A DNA stretch of 64,000 bases. Source: an uncultured SAR86 cluster bacterium (GTDB lineage: Bacteria; Pseudomonadota; Gammaproteobacteria; Magnimaribacterales; TMED112). Below are positions 9,269 through 17,860 of this stretch, piece after piece. Under the pieces are notes generated by a model. It saw only the letters and a list, made by a program, of their open reading frames with translations, made no database searches and had not been told where the DNA came from. The first letter of the stretch is position 1. The number at the start of each line of letters is the position of its first letter. Position numbers and translations under genes: made by a program. The stretch spans positions 1 to 64,000 of the forward strand of contig CACIDC010000003.1 in assembly GCA_902585315.1 (NCBI GenBank), written 5' to 3'.

Positions 9269-10270
9269 ATGAATATAAGAAATCTATTTTCAGTTTTCTC
9301 CATCTTGCTTTTGTCGGCTTGTGGCAGTGGTGGAGGTGATTCAACTTCAACACCTACTCAAGCCCCAACACCTGCTCCAACACCTGCTCCAACACCTGCT
9401 CCAACTCCTGAACCAACTCCAGCTCCAACTGGTATCTATGAAATGGATGAAAATTGTCCAACACACGTTAAAGCAGCATTTTTAGATGTGAGTCAGGCTC
9501 CTGGGCCTGGAGAGCAGTATAATATGATGCCAAGATTGCAAGTTTCATGCACAAATGGAAACCTAGTTATAAATTCGAACTCTGTGCCGCATTATAGCTT
9601 TATACCAATGACTCCAAATGATTTGGTTGAAAGAGATGAGGAATGGCGTGTGCCCCTTGAGCCGACTCTTGATCCATCTAGAGAGCCCACAAATATTGGT
9701 GCTAATGGTCCAGTTGTGCTTGGCTATATGGGCTTTACAAATACCGGGTTAAATATTTTTGGACCGACTGAAGGAGGTCAACCAGCGAACCAAGCTTATG
9801 GCGATCCTGTCTATAACAATATTCTAGATGATTGTGGTGGTCATACTGCCTTTGCTTATCACAATCATGCACTTAATATTAGATGTTTTAATCCAAATGG
9901 ATTAAGTTCTAATCCAGTAACTGACCCACAACCTGAAATTATATATTTTTCGCTTATTATGGGTTATGCCCCAGATGGATTCCCAATATTTGGACCACAT
10001 GAGTATGCAAATAATGACGGGGTAAATGTTGTAGTTCCAGAAAGTAGTTATGAACTAATTGATGGTGAAAATCCTCAAAGAAACGTGTGGGATGCATATG
10101 AGTATGTTGAGAAAGATAACTTAGAAATTTATCTTGATGAGTGCAATGGCCACAGCCATGAAAACCCCCATGGATATCAATATCATTACCACACAACATC
10201 AAGTTTTCCCTATATTTTTGGATGTATAAAGGGTGAGCCATTCGGGCTTGGTGGAGGTCAGGGTGGTTAA
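9269..10270 (+). CDS. YHYH-domain lipoprotein
   Basis: The 333-residue protein has a lipoprotein signal ending LLLSAC (Cys18), a Gly/Ser patch and a long (PTPA) linker, then a mature domain with histidine-rich motifs: GGHTAFAYHNHALNIRC, YAPDGFPIFGPHEY, and CNGHSHENPHGYQYHYHTT. These match the YHYH family (named for the C-terminal motif), found in marine and environmental bacteria with no settled function; the histidine and cysteine clusters suggest metal binding. The leader is nearly identical to that of the upstream lipoprotein, from which it is separated by 3 nt. Confidence 0.85.
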   Translation: MNIRNLFSVFSILLLSACGSGGGDSTSTPTQAPTPAPTPAPTPAPTPEPTPAPTGIYEMDENCPTHVKAAFLDVSQAPGPGEQYNMMPRLQVSCTNGNLVINSNSVPHYSFIPMTPNDLVERDEEWRVPLEPTLDPSREPTNIGANGPVVLGYMGFTNTGLNIFGPTEGGQPANQAYGDPVYNNILDDCGGHTAFAYHNHALNIRCFNPNGLSSNPVTDPQPEIIYFSLIMGYAPDGFPIFGPHEYANNDGVNVVVPESSYELIDGENPQRNVWDAYEYVEKDNLEIYLDECNGHSHENPHGYQYHYHTTSSFPYIFGCIKGEPFGLGGGQGG

Positions 10271-10646
10271 AGTTCTTAGAGTTTTTGTAATTTTATTATT
10301 TTCAAATTTTTTGATAACTGAAAGTATAGAAACTTTTTATAAAACTGGAGAATTGATGGAAAGATATACAACAAAAAATGGTGTTCGAGATGGAACTTAT
10401 CAAAAATGGTATCTTAATGGTCAAATTGGAAAACAATCCCATTATAAAAATGGAGTATTAGATGGACAGCTTATTACTTGGTATCCGAATGGGATTGTGA
10501 AAGCAACTTATCCTATTACTAATGGCAGCTTAGAAGGGACTGCAAAATACTACGATGAAAATGGAAATTTAAGCTGGCAAGTATACGAAACAAATCGACC
10601 AAATCTGCAGAATAAAATAGATTTATCTGGTTGGTGTTTAAATTAA
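10263..10646 (+). CDS. MORN-repeat-like exported protein (YwqK-type)
   Basis: After a short hydrophobic N-terminus (VLRVFVILLFSNFL) the protein carries three to four tandem MORN-like units of the type NG..DGTYQKWYLNGQI, NGVLDGQLITWYPNG and NGSLEGTAKYYDENG. Similar proteins are named YwqK-family antitoxins in databases, but no toxin is seen next to it, so I would not adopt that function. I use GTG 10263, overlapping the YHYH stop by 8 nt; GTG 10251 or ATG 10233 are alternatives with a longer N-terminus. The 3' end overlaps the convergent mdh by 9 nt. Confidence 0.72.
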   Translation: MVKVLRVFVILLFSNFLITESIETFYKTGELMERYTTKNGVRDGTYQKWYLNGQIGKQSHYKNGVLDGQLITWYPNGIVKATYPITNGSLEGTAKYYDENGNLSWQVYETNRPNLQNKIDLSGWCLN

Positions 10647-11624
10647 ATCTTTAACTAAATTTTTTTCTTCAAGCAGCTCATCTGCTGTTTTCTTAAGACC
10701 GTTTTTTGCAAAATCACTGAGCACATAATCTCGAACTATATCTACATTGCCAGCACCATCTGATATCAGTGGAAAACCCGAAAATATTCCGGCAGGAATG
10801 TCATATGCACCATCACTCATAATTGCTGCATTAAACACATCCCCAGACCTTGTAGGATGCTCTACAGCCCTAACTGTTTCGCATGCTGCTCTTGCGGCCG
10901 ATGAAGCAGACGAAGCACCTCTGGCTTTGATTATTTCAGCACCACGCTGCTGAACCCTTGGTAAAAATTCATTTTCTACCCATTGATGATCATTTACAGT
11001 CTGATAGGCATTTTTTCCGTCAATAAATGTATTTTCAAGATCTGGAAACATAGTTGGACTATGGTTGCCAAATACTGCTAACCGATAAATATCATCTACA
11101 TGACAATTTAACTTTTGTGCAAGTTGAGCTTTTGCTCTTAAAGCATCAAGCATTGTCATAGCCATCCAAAGCTGATCGTCGTTGTTTGAATTTATTTTTC
11201 CAATAAGTGCATTTGTATTAGCAGGATTCCCCACAACTAAAATCTTACAAGAGGATTTTGCATTTTTGCCTATTGCAGCGCCTTGTTCGGTAAAAATTCC
11301 ACCATTAATTTTAAGCAAATCTGAACGTTCTTTAATTTCTTTACCATTTAGCACTATACCCCTGGGAATTGATCCAACCAATAAACACCAATCAGCGTCA
11401 ATTGTTGCATCGTGAATATTGTCAAAGGTTGAAATTGAGTTAACAGTTGAATATGCAGAATCTTCGAGTTCTTTGACAAAACCATTAAGTCTCTCCATAG
11501 CCTGAGGAATTTCAACTAATTTTAGATCAATTTTTTGTGATGAACTGAAAACGCCGTCCTCACACAAAAAAGGCACAAGTGAATATGCTATTTGACCTGC
11601 TGCTCCCGTAACTACTACCTTCAT
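10638..11624 (-). CDS. mdh: Malate dehydrogenase
   Basis: Oxidises malate to oxaloacetate with NAD+ in the TCA cycle. The 328-residue protein starts with the nucleotide-binding motif VTGAAGQIAYSL and has the substrate loop VGSIPRG, the Asn in VVGNPANTNALI, Asp in MTMLDALRAK and catalytic His in FGNHSPTMFP. This is the cytosolic/Thermus-like mdh group 2, not the E. coli group. It lies alone on the minus strand, divergent from the SDR gene. Confidence 0.95.
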   Translation of the reverse strand: MKVVVTGAAGQIAYSLVPFLCEDGVFSSSQKIDLKLVEIPQAMERLNGFVKELEDSAYSTVNSISTFDNIHDATIDADWCLLVGSIPRGIVLNGKEIKERSDLLKINGGIFTEQGAAIGKNAKSSCKILVVGNPANTNALIGKINSNNDDQLWMAMTMLDALRAKAQLAQKLNCHVDDIYRLAVFGNHSPTMFPDLENTFIDGKNAYQTVNDHQWVENEFLPRVQQRGAEIIKARGASSASSAARAACETVRAVEHPTRSGDVFNAAIMSDGAYDIPAGIFSGFPLISDGAGNVDIVRDYVLSDFAKNGLKKTADELLEEKNLVKDLI

Positions 11625-11652
11625 ATGTTTAAAAAATAATCTTTATTCTATG

Positions 11653-11680
11653 TTTACTTGTTTCTTATTTCCATTAGAAT
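11653..11680 (+). promoter_or_regulatory. Candidate promoter of the SDR gene
   Basis: TTTACT (11653-11658) and TAGAAT (11675-11680) are separated by 16 bp in the 92-bp gap between divergent mdh and the SDR gene. Both boxes are imperfect, so this is a weak prediction. A good ribosome-binding site, TAGGAG, follows at 11704-11709. Confidence 0.35.
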
Positions 11681-11716
11681 TTACACTCTAACAGTTTATT
11701 TAATAGGAGTCAGAGA

Positions 11717-12628
11717 ATGTCATTAGATTTTGAAGGAAAAGTCGCAATTGTAACAGGTTCAGGTGGGGGCATTGGTAAAGGTTATGCTCTAGAATTAGCT
11801 AAGAGAGGAGCTAAAGTAGTTGTTAACGATTTAGGCGGTGCTGTAGATGGTTCTGGAGGGTCTTTATCAGCAGCTGAAACAGTCGTTAATGAAATTGAAG
11901 CTGCTGGTGGCGAAGCCATCGCTAATGGAGCTAACGTTTGTTCAGAAGATGATGTTAAGAACATGGTTAAAGAAACCATGGAAAAATGGGGCAGAGTAGA
12001 CATTCTTATAAACAATGCCGGCATTCTCAGAGATAAATCATTCGCGAAGATGGAATGGAGTGACTTTGTCACAGTTGTTAATGTTCACTTACTGGGTTCT
12101 GCGCTTTGCGCTCATACAGTGTTTCCCATTATGAAGGAACAAGAATACGGCAGAATAATCATGACAAGCTCGTCTTCTGGTCTATTTGGAAATTTTGGAC
12201 AGACAAATTATGGCGCTGCCAAAATGGGAGTCGTGGGGTTAATGAATACTTTGAAACTTGAGGGAGCTAAATACAACATTCACACAAACTCCGTCGCACC
12301 AACTGCCACAACAAGAATGACTGAGCACTTATTTCCACCAGAGTTTGCTGAGAAACTTGATCCAAAATTAATTATTCCGGGTGTAATTTTCCTGGCTAGT
12401 GAAAAAGCTCCAAATGGTGAAATCCTTGAAGTAGGAGGAGGGGTCGTTGCAAATACTTATGTGATGGAGACAATGGGTAAGTATTTTGGTACCGATGAAA
12501 ATTTCACTGCTGAGGCTGTTGCTGAGCATTGGGCAGAAGTTACTGACACATCAGATGCCAAGAGACCTTTTCAGGGCGGTGATGTTGCATTGAAACACCT
12601 TGAAACAATTGGAAAATCAGAAAAATAA
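11717..12628 (+). CDS. SDR family oxidoreductase, 3-hydroxyacyl-CoA dehydrogenase type
   Basis: The 303-residue protein is a classical short-chain dehydrogenase: cofactor motif TGSGGGIGKGYALELAKRG, NNAG at ILINNAGILRD, Ser in IIMTSSSSGLFG and the catalytic YGAAK. The pattern VVVNDLGGAVDGSG resembles the dehydrogenase domain of peroxisomal multifunctional enzyme type 2 (HSD17B4), so oxidation of a 3-hydroxyacyl-CoA is the likeliest reaction. It stands alone between mdh and the glycosyltransferase gene, with its own strong ribosome-binding site. Confidence 0.85.
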   Translation: MSLDFEGKVAIVTGSGGGIGKGYALELAKRGAKVVVNDLGGAVDGSGGSLSAAETVVNEIEAAGGEAIANGANVCSEDDVKNMVKETMEKWGRVDILINNAGILRDKSFAKMEWSDFVTVVNVHLLGSALCAHTVFPIMKEQEYGRIIMTSSSSGLFGNFGQTNYGAAKMGVVGLMNTLKLEGAKYNIHTNSVAPTATTRMTEHLFPPEFAEKLDPKLIIPGVIFLASEKAPNGEILEVGGGVVANTYVMETMGKYFGTDENFTAEAVAEHWAEVTDTSDAKRPFQGGDVALKHLETIGKSEK

Positions 12629-12651
12629 TTTCTCCATTTTTTTAGATTAAT

Positions 12652-13470
12652 TTAATTAATTTCGTTTCCGTATTTTGAAAGTGCCCATTCCCAAAAACTT
12701 CCAGAATTTATAGGCATATTTTCCCATTGTTTTCGATGTATATGGATGCCTAAGTGCTTTGAATTATTTATTAGGTCTTCAAAATTTACTTTTTGAAATA
12801 ATCTGTTTGTTTCATTACCAGTCCAATGAAAGAAAAGATCTTTATTTAAGGCTTCTTTAAAACAGTTATGTCTTTTTGTTAATCTTGAAAATCCGTCGTT
12901 ACCATAGATTGTAATGCCTAGATCTGATGGTGAAAATTTTTGTCTCAGTAACGTCCAGATAAAAGGTCTTAACTTGCCTCTTATAAATCCCAGCCAATTC
13001 GGCATCAAAGTATCCTGTAATAAAAGGTTTTCATATTCTTCTATTATTGGGTGATTTGATGGTAAATATATGACAGGATATCCAATTCTTCCTTTACCTT
13101 CGTGACAAAAATAAACTTTATCTAAGTTATATGTAAAAGGGCGAAATATAAAAACATCGGTATCTAACCAAAGACCTTTGCTTTTCTTTTGAAGGATTAT
13201 TCTAAAAAAATCACTGAATTGAGCTATAGGTATCTGCGGATTATGTTCTTTTTTTTTAATACACTGAAGCCTATCTAAGAGAGACAGATCCAAAATCTCA
13301 GAAGCATCAGCTAATTTTACCCCTTTGGGTAAGTTAGTTATCGGTTCATAGTGATAGAGTGTTACATCTAAATTGTTGGCCACCATTGAAGCTAAACATA
13401 CATGATCGATGTTTCTTATCCTACCCTTTAGCCACAGGGTTGAAACTTTATTGCTTTGAATGTTTTTCAT
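12652..13470 (-). CDS. Glycosyltransferase with DXD motif (GT32-like)
   Basis: The 272-residue protein has no signal or membrane segment. It carries the region QFSDFFRIILQ followed by GLWLDTDVFIFRPF, with the DXD motif at about residues 103-105, as in the sugar-binding DXD glycosyltransferases of the GT32 and capsular-synthesis type. The C-terminal half contains FHWTGNE and histidines expected near the nucleotide-sugar site. It is likely a cytoplasmic enzyme of surface polysaccharide synthesis; donor and acceptor are unknown. No other polysaccharide gene is nearby. Its leader can form a hairpin that covers the ribosome-binding site. Confidence 0.7.
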   Translation of the reverse strand: MKNIQSNKVSTLWLKGRIRNIDHVCLASMVANNLDVTLYHYEPITNLPKGVKLADASEILDLSLLDRLQCIKKKEHNPQIPIAQFSDFFRIILQKKSKGLWLDTDVFIFRPFTYNLDKVYFCHEGKGRIGYPVIYLPSNHPIIEEYENLLLQDTLMPNWLGFIRGKLRPFIWTLLRQKFSPSDLGITIYGNDGFSRLTKRHNCFKEALNKDLFFHWTGNETNRLFQKVNFEDLINNSKHLGIHIHRKQWENMPINSGSFWEWALSKYGNEIN

Positions 13471-13522
13471 AGACTTTCCCTAATTGCAAGGGTATTAAAT
13501 TGTAAATTTTTTTGAAAGTCTA
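13470..13522 (-). promoter_or_regulatory. Leader inverted repeat covering the glycosyltransferase RBS
   Basis: TAGACTTTC (13470-13478) and GAAAGTCTA (13514-13522) form a 9-bp inverted repeat immediately before the start codon of the glycosyltransferase gene on the minus strand. The Shine-Dalgarno-like AGGGAAAG sits in the start-proximal arm, and the loop contains a nested CCCT/AGGG. If the stem forms in mRNA, translation initiation would be blocked. Regulation is inferred only from structure. Confidence 0.4.
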
Positions 13523-13524
13523 GT

Positions 13525-13564
13525 AAAAAAAGCACCACCAATAACTGCAGATTAAAGGCAGTGC
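13525..13564 (-). terminator. Rho-independent terminator after nrdB
   Basis: On the minus strand, 6 nt after the nrdB stop, GCACTGCC and GGTGGTGC can form an 8-bp stem (two G-U pairs) with a 17-nt loop, followed by seven U residues. It ends the nrdA-nrdB transcript before the glycosyltransferase leader. Confidence 0.7.
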
Positions 13565-13569
13565 AAACG

Positions 13570-14865
13570 TCAGTCGTCGAACTTTAAAGAACCGCCGACC
13601 TGATATTCGATCACACGGGTTTCAAAAAAGTTCTTCTCTTTTCTAAGATCCATGATTTCTGACATCCACGGAAATGGATTATCAGCTCCTGGATAGGCTT
13701 CTGGAAGATTTATTTGAGTTAAGCGTCTGTTACAAACGTATTTTAGATATTCCTCCATAGTTTTTGCATTCATACCTAAGACACCTCTTGGCATAGTATC
13801 TCTTGCATAATCTATTTCTAGTTGAGTTCCCTCAACAATCATATCAGAGGCTCTTTTCTTCATTTCCTCGTCCCATAGACTAGGATTTTCATTAATAATT
13901 GAATTGATTACATCAATACCGAAGTTCACATGCATTGATTCATCACGCATTATGTATTGAAACTGTTCTGAAACTCCTGTCATTTTGTTTCTTCTGCCCA
14001 TAGAAAGAATTTGGGAGAAGCCACAATAAAAGAACATACCTTCAAGAACACAATAATATGCAATTAGATTAGCAAGAAACTCCTTATCCTTTTCTGGTGT
14101 TCCGGTTTCAAATGTAGGGTCTTCCAACGCTTGTGTATATTTGAGTCCCCATGCCGCCTTGGCTTCTACACAAGGCACTTCTCTATACATATTAAATATT
14201 TCACCTTCATCCATACCAAGCGATTCTACGCAGTATTGATATGCGTGTGTGTGAATTGCTTCCTCAAATGCTTGTCTAAGAAGATACTGTCTGCATTCAG
14301 GATTCGTGATATGTTTGTACACAGCAAGTACAATGTTGTTGGCTACCAATGAATCTGCTGTAGAGAAGAAACCTAGACTTCTTTTGACTATTGTTCTTTC
14401 GTCTTCAGTCAGCCCATCATCTGATTTCCATAAGGCTATGTCAGCTGTCATATTAATTTCTTGTGGCATCCAATGGTTGGCTGTGCCATCAAGATATTTT
14501 TCCCAGGCCCATTTATATTTAAAGGGGACAAGCTGGTTGAGATCTGCTTTTGAATTAATCATAGCTTTTTGACCAACCTGTACCCTACCTTCAAGTGCAT
14601 TAGCCATTCTTTCACGAACTTTCTCAAGCTCAGCTTCAGTAGGCTCTTTCATAGTTGTATAGTTTTCTAAATTCTGCATTGCTTCCGAATTCATATCTTC
14701 AGTAACAAGAGTTTCACTTTCAGGTGCTGTCACCGTTTCAGTTTGAACAGTTTGTTCTTGAACTGTTTTGGTTTCAGTTACCTCTGATAGCCTCGGTTCA
14801 GGTTTATTCGTTTCTTCCTTTTTTACCGGGGCCTCGTCTTTATAATAATCTTCCCAACTTAACAT
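13570..14865 (-). CDS. nrdB: Ribonucleoside-diphosphate reductase, beta subunit (class Ia)
   Basis: NrdB houses the diiron-tyrosyl radical cofactor. Ferritin-like metal ligands are visible in [27 protein letters not shown] (Glu, His and the radical Tyr), [11 protein letters not shown] and [12 protein letters not shown]. The protein is 431 residues; the first 85 or so are a poorly conserved Glu/Thr/Val/Pro-rich extension ahead of the catalytic domain. The C-terminal tail ([11 protein letters not shown]) is the usual NrdA-docking peptide. A strong GGAGG site lies before the ATG, 12 nt after the nrdA stop, so the two are one operon. Confidence 0.96.
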   Translation of the reverse strand: MLSWEDYYKDEAPVKKEETNKPEPRLSEVTETKTVQEQTVQTETVTAPESETLVTEDMNSEAMQNLENYTTMKEPTEAELEKVRERMANALEGRVQVGQKAMINSKADLNQLVPFKYKWAWEKYLDGTANHWMPQEINMTADIALWKSDDGLTEDERTIVKRSLGFFSTADSLVANNIVLAVYKHITNPECRQYLLRQAFEEAIHTHAYQYCVESLGMDEGEIFNMYREVPCVEAKAAWGLKYTQALEDPTFETGTPEKDKEFLANLIAYYCVLEGMFFYCGFSQILSMGRRNKMTGVSEQFQYIMRDESMHVNFGIDVINSIINENPSLWDEEMKKRASDMIVEGTQLEIDYARDTMPRGVLGMNAKTMEEYLKYVCNRRLTQINLPEAYPGADNPFPWMSEIMDLRKEKNFFETRVIEYQVGGSLKFDD

Positions 14866-14877
14866 AATTTTCCTCCG

Positions 14878-17673
14878 TTATTGGCATGCCTCACAATCTG
14901 GATCAAGTATGCTACAAGCACTTGGTACCTGTGATGCAGCTTGCACCTCTTGATTTGATTGCACAGCGTTTAAGCTGCTCCTCTCCACCGTTGATTTTTC
15001 TGTAGCTGTGGCTCCCATAGATCTTAGATAATAAGTTGTCTTGAGACCCTTATACCACGCCATTCTGTAAGTTATATCTAGCTTTTTCCCATCGACGTTT
15101 GCAATGTACAAATTCAGGGATTGAGCTTGATCAATCCATTTTTGTCTTCTGCTTGCAGCTTCGACAATAAATTTTGGTTCGACTTCGAATGCAGTTTTAA
15201 ATTTATTCTTGATGTGTTCTGGCACTCTGTTAATCTGTTTTAAAGAGCCTTCAAAATATTTTAAGTCGCTAAGCATCACTTCATCCCATAAACCTTCTTT
15301 TTTTAATTCCTCAATTAAGTAAGGATTGACTACAGTAAACTCACCAGATAAGTTCGATTTAACAAATAGATTTTGATACGTTGGTTCTATAGATTGAGAG
15401 ACTCCCGTAATGTTAGCAATTGTTGCTGTTGGAGCGATTGCCATTACATTTGAATTTCTAATACCATGTTTCGACATTTTTTCTTTTAATTTGTCCCAAT
15501 CAAGAGTTTTTTCGGTATTTTGATCAATAAAATCACTACCTCTTTGTTCTGCTAATAGATTTATAGAATCAAGTGGAAAGATGCCATTATCCCAGAGAGA
15601 TCCTTTGTATGTTTCGTATGTTCCTCTTTCCTCAGCAAGAGCACAGGAAGCTTCAATAGCGAAATAACTAATTAGTTCCATCGATTTGTCAGCAAACTCG
15701 ACTGCTTCCTCTGAATCATATGAAATGCCGAGCTTGTATAGAGCATCTTGAAAACCCATAAGACCCAAACCAATTGGTCTGTGTTTTTTATTAGAGTTTT
15801 CCGCTTGTGGAACTGGGTAATAATTAATATCGATTACATTATCTAGCATTCTGATAGCAGTTGTTACAGAACTTTTAAGTTGCTCGACGTTAATTTTTCC
15901 TTCGTCTATATGTTGGGGTAGGTTGATGCTTCCCAAATTGCAAACAGCTATTTCATCTTCATTCGTATTAAGAGTTATCTCTGTACATAAATTTGATGAG
16001 TGTACTGTACCAACATGGCCCTGAGGAGACCTTATGTTGCATGGATCTTTAAACGTAACCCATGGGTGTCCGGTTTCAAAGAGCATTGAAAGTATTTTTC
16101 TCCACAAATCTTTTGCTTCAACTGTTTTAAAATGTTTTATTTCCCCTGTCTCTGCCTTCTTCTCATATTCTGTATATTTAGTTTCAAACTCTTTTCCATA
16201 GATATCATGAAGTTCTGGAACATCTGATGGTGAAAAAAGAGTCCATTTTTCTCCTTTCTCTAATCTTTTCATAAACAGATCTGGAATCCAGTTAGCTGTA
16301 TTCATATCATGTGTCCTTCTTCTATCGTCCCCGGTGTTTTTTCGTAAATCTAAGAATTCTTCGACATCTAGATGCCAGCATTCTAGATAAGCACAGAAGG
16401 CTCCTTTTCTTTTGCCGCCCTGGTTTACCGCTACTGCAGTATCATTCGAAACTTTCAAAAATGGAACAATACCTTGGCTTTTTCCGTTTGTCCCTTTGAT
16501 TTTTGAGCCCAACGCTCTGACGTTTGTCCAATCATTCCCTAAACCCCCAGCCCACTTAGATAGCAAAGCATTATCTCTGATTGCTCCATATATCCCAGAC
16601 AAGTCGTCAGGAACGGTTGTTAGGTAACAAGAGGAAAGTTGTGGTCGTTTGGTTCCAGAATTAAATAAGGTTGGAGTAGAGCTCATATAATCAAAGCTTG
16701 ATAAAAGCTTATAGAACTCAAGAGCCCTTTCATCTTTATTTTCTTCATTCAAAGCTAACCCCATAGCAACCCTCATGAAAAACACCTGAGGCAATTCATA
16801 TCTTGTTTCATCGCTTGTGATGAAGTATCTGTCGTATAGAGTTTGTAGTCCTAGGTAAGTAAATTGAAAGTCTCTCTCTTCGAGAATAGCTTGGCCAAGC
16901 TTGTCTAGATCATATGATTTAAGATCCTCGTTTAGAAAGTCCAATTCGATTCCTTTCTCAATTGTTTTCGTCAGAGCTTCCTTATACATTTTGTTTCGGT
17001 CTTTTTTCTCTTCTACGCCCAAGAAAGTACAAACCTCTTTTTCTAAATTGTTTAGTAATAGTCTTGCTGTTACAAAAGAATAATTTGGCTCTTTTTCAAC
17101 CATTGTTCTTGCAGTCATAAGCATACTTTCAGCTAAGTCTTTCTCCGAAATTCCTTCGTAAGTCGCGCTTTTTATTTCGGCTGCAAGTAGTTTTTCATCA
17201 ACGTTATCCATGCCTAAACATGCCTTTGTAACTGCTGACTCGATTACTTCTTGAACATTCTTCTCTACACCTTGCTCTTCTTTTTCTTCAACCCTTTCAT
17301 TTTTTCGTGCCTCTCTATAAAGCACATAAGTTCTGGCAACTTTATGATGCTCGTTTCTCATGAGCTGTAGTTCTACTTGATCTTGTATTTCTTCTATGTG
17401 AACAGTTCCGCCTGAAGGCATCCTTCTCTCGAAGACCTTGATTATATCTTGTGCCATTAGATCGACTTCTTCATGGATTCTAGAAGAACCGGCAGCAGAA
17501 CCTCCCTCTACTGCAAGAAAAGCTTTCATTATTGCTACTTTGATTTTTTCGTCTTCGAAAGAAACAACTTTTCCATTCCTTTTAATGACTCTCATTTTCC
17601 CGGGAGACATAACTAGATTAGGAGAAACTTCTTCTTTTCCCTTTGATTTATTTTGTGTTACTTGTTGTTCCAT
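14878..17673 (-). CDS. nrdA: Ribonucleoside-diphosphate reductase, alpha subunit (class Ia)
   Basis: The catalytic subunit, about 931 residues from the start used here. An ATP-cone allosteric domain begins near MRVIKRNGKVVSFEDEKI; a second cone-like region follows (VQEVIESAVTKACLGMDNV), as in the long Pseudomonas-type NrdA. Catalytic motifs include SSCYLTTVPDD, NLCTEITLN with the radical-site Cys, and a C-terminal redox pair in DPDCEACQ. The frame extends to a GTG at 17724, but that codon lies inside an NrdR box, so ATG 17673 (MEQQVTQNK) with AAAGGG upstream is the better start. Confidence 0.96.
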   Translation of the reverse strand: MEQQVTQNKSKGKEEVSPNLVMSPGKMRVIKRNGKVVSFEDEKIKVAIMKAFLAVEGGSAAGSSRIHEEVDLMAQDIIKVFERRMPSGGTVHIEEIQDQVELQLMRNEHHKVARTYVLYREARKNERVEEKEEQGVEKNVQEVIESAVTKACLGMDNVDEKLLAAEIKSATYEGISEKDLAESMLMTARTMVEKEPNYSFVTARLLLNNLEKEVCTFLGVEEKKDRNKMYKEALTKTIEKGIELDFLNEDLKSYDLDKLGQAILEERDFQFTYLGLQTLYDRYFITSDETRYELPQVFFMRVAMGLALNEENKDERALEFYKLLSSFDYMSSTPTLFNSGTKRPQLSSCYLTTVPDDLSGIYGAIRDNALLSKWAGGLGNDWTNVRALGSKIKGTNGKSQGIVPFLKVSNDTAVAVNQGGKRKGAFCAYLECWHLDVEEFLDLRKNTGDDRRRTHDMNTANWIPDLFMKRLEKGEKWTLFSPSDVPELHDIYGKEFETKYTEYEKKAETGEIKHFKTVEAKDLWRKILSMLFETGHPWVTFKDPCNIRSPQGHVGTVHSSNLCTEITLNTNEDEIAVCNLGSINLPQHIDEGKINVEQLKSSVTTAIRMLDNVIDINYYPVPQAENSNKKHRPIGLGLMGFQDALYKLGISYDSEEAVEFADKSMELISYFAIEASCALAEERGTYETYKGSLWDNGIFPLDSINLLAEQRGSDFIDQNTEKTLDWDKLKEKMSKHGIRNSNVMAIAPTATIANITGVSQSIEPTYQNLFVKSNLSGEFTVVNPYLIEELKKEGLWDEVMLSDLKYFEGSLKQINRVPEHIKNKFKTAFEVEPKFIVEAASRRQKWIDQAQSLNLYIANVDGKKLDITYRMAWYKGLKTTYYLRSMGATATEKSTVERSSLNAVQSNQEVQAASQVPSACSILDPDCEACQ

Positions 17674-17720
17674 ACCCTTTGGTATTTTTCTACATGTAGT
17701 GCCGACATTCAAGCATTTCA

Positions 17721-17767
17721 ACACAATATGTTGTGTTATTTTTAAATTTTCCTACTATATGCTGTAA
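17721..17767 (-). promoter_or_regulatory. NrdR-box pair upstream of nrdA
   Basis: ACACAATATGTTGTGT (17721-17736) is a near-consensus NrdR palindrome. A weaker match, CTACTATATGCTGTAA (17752-17767), begins exactly 31 bp away, on the same face of the helix, which is the usual spacing of NrdR box pairs. NrdR represses ribonucleotide reductase operons when dATP is high. The position upstream of ATG 17673 fits control of nrdAB. Confidence 0.8.
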
Positions 17768-17773
17768 TTTTCT

Positions 17774-17793
17774 TGTTGATAACTTATGGATAA
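17774..17793 (-). promoter_or_regulatory. Two DnaA-box-like sequences upstream of nrdA
   Basis: Read on the minus strand, TTATCAACA (17774-17782) and TTATCCATA (17785-17793) each differ from the DnaA box TTATCCACA by one base. In E. coli the nrdAB promoter is also bound by DnaA. The match is short, so chance in AT-rich DNA cannot be excluded. Confidence 0.4.
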
Positions 17794-17860
17794 AATGTTC
17801 TTTAATTGATGTAATCCGTTTCAATAGTGCGTTTAAATGTGTATTCTTTTAAATTCAAAA

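Noticed and set aside
10263-10646. YwqK-type antitoxin of a toxin-antitoxin pair
   Set aside because: MORN-like repeats explain the similarity, and no toxin-like gene is adjacent.
17674-17724. N-terminal extension of NrdA from GTG 17724
   Set aside because: The GTG lies inside an NrdR box; ATG 17673 has a ribosome-binding site and fits the domain boundary.
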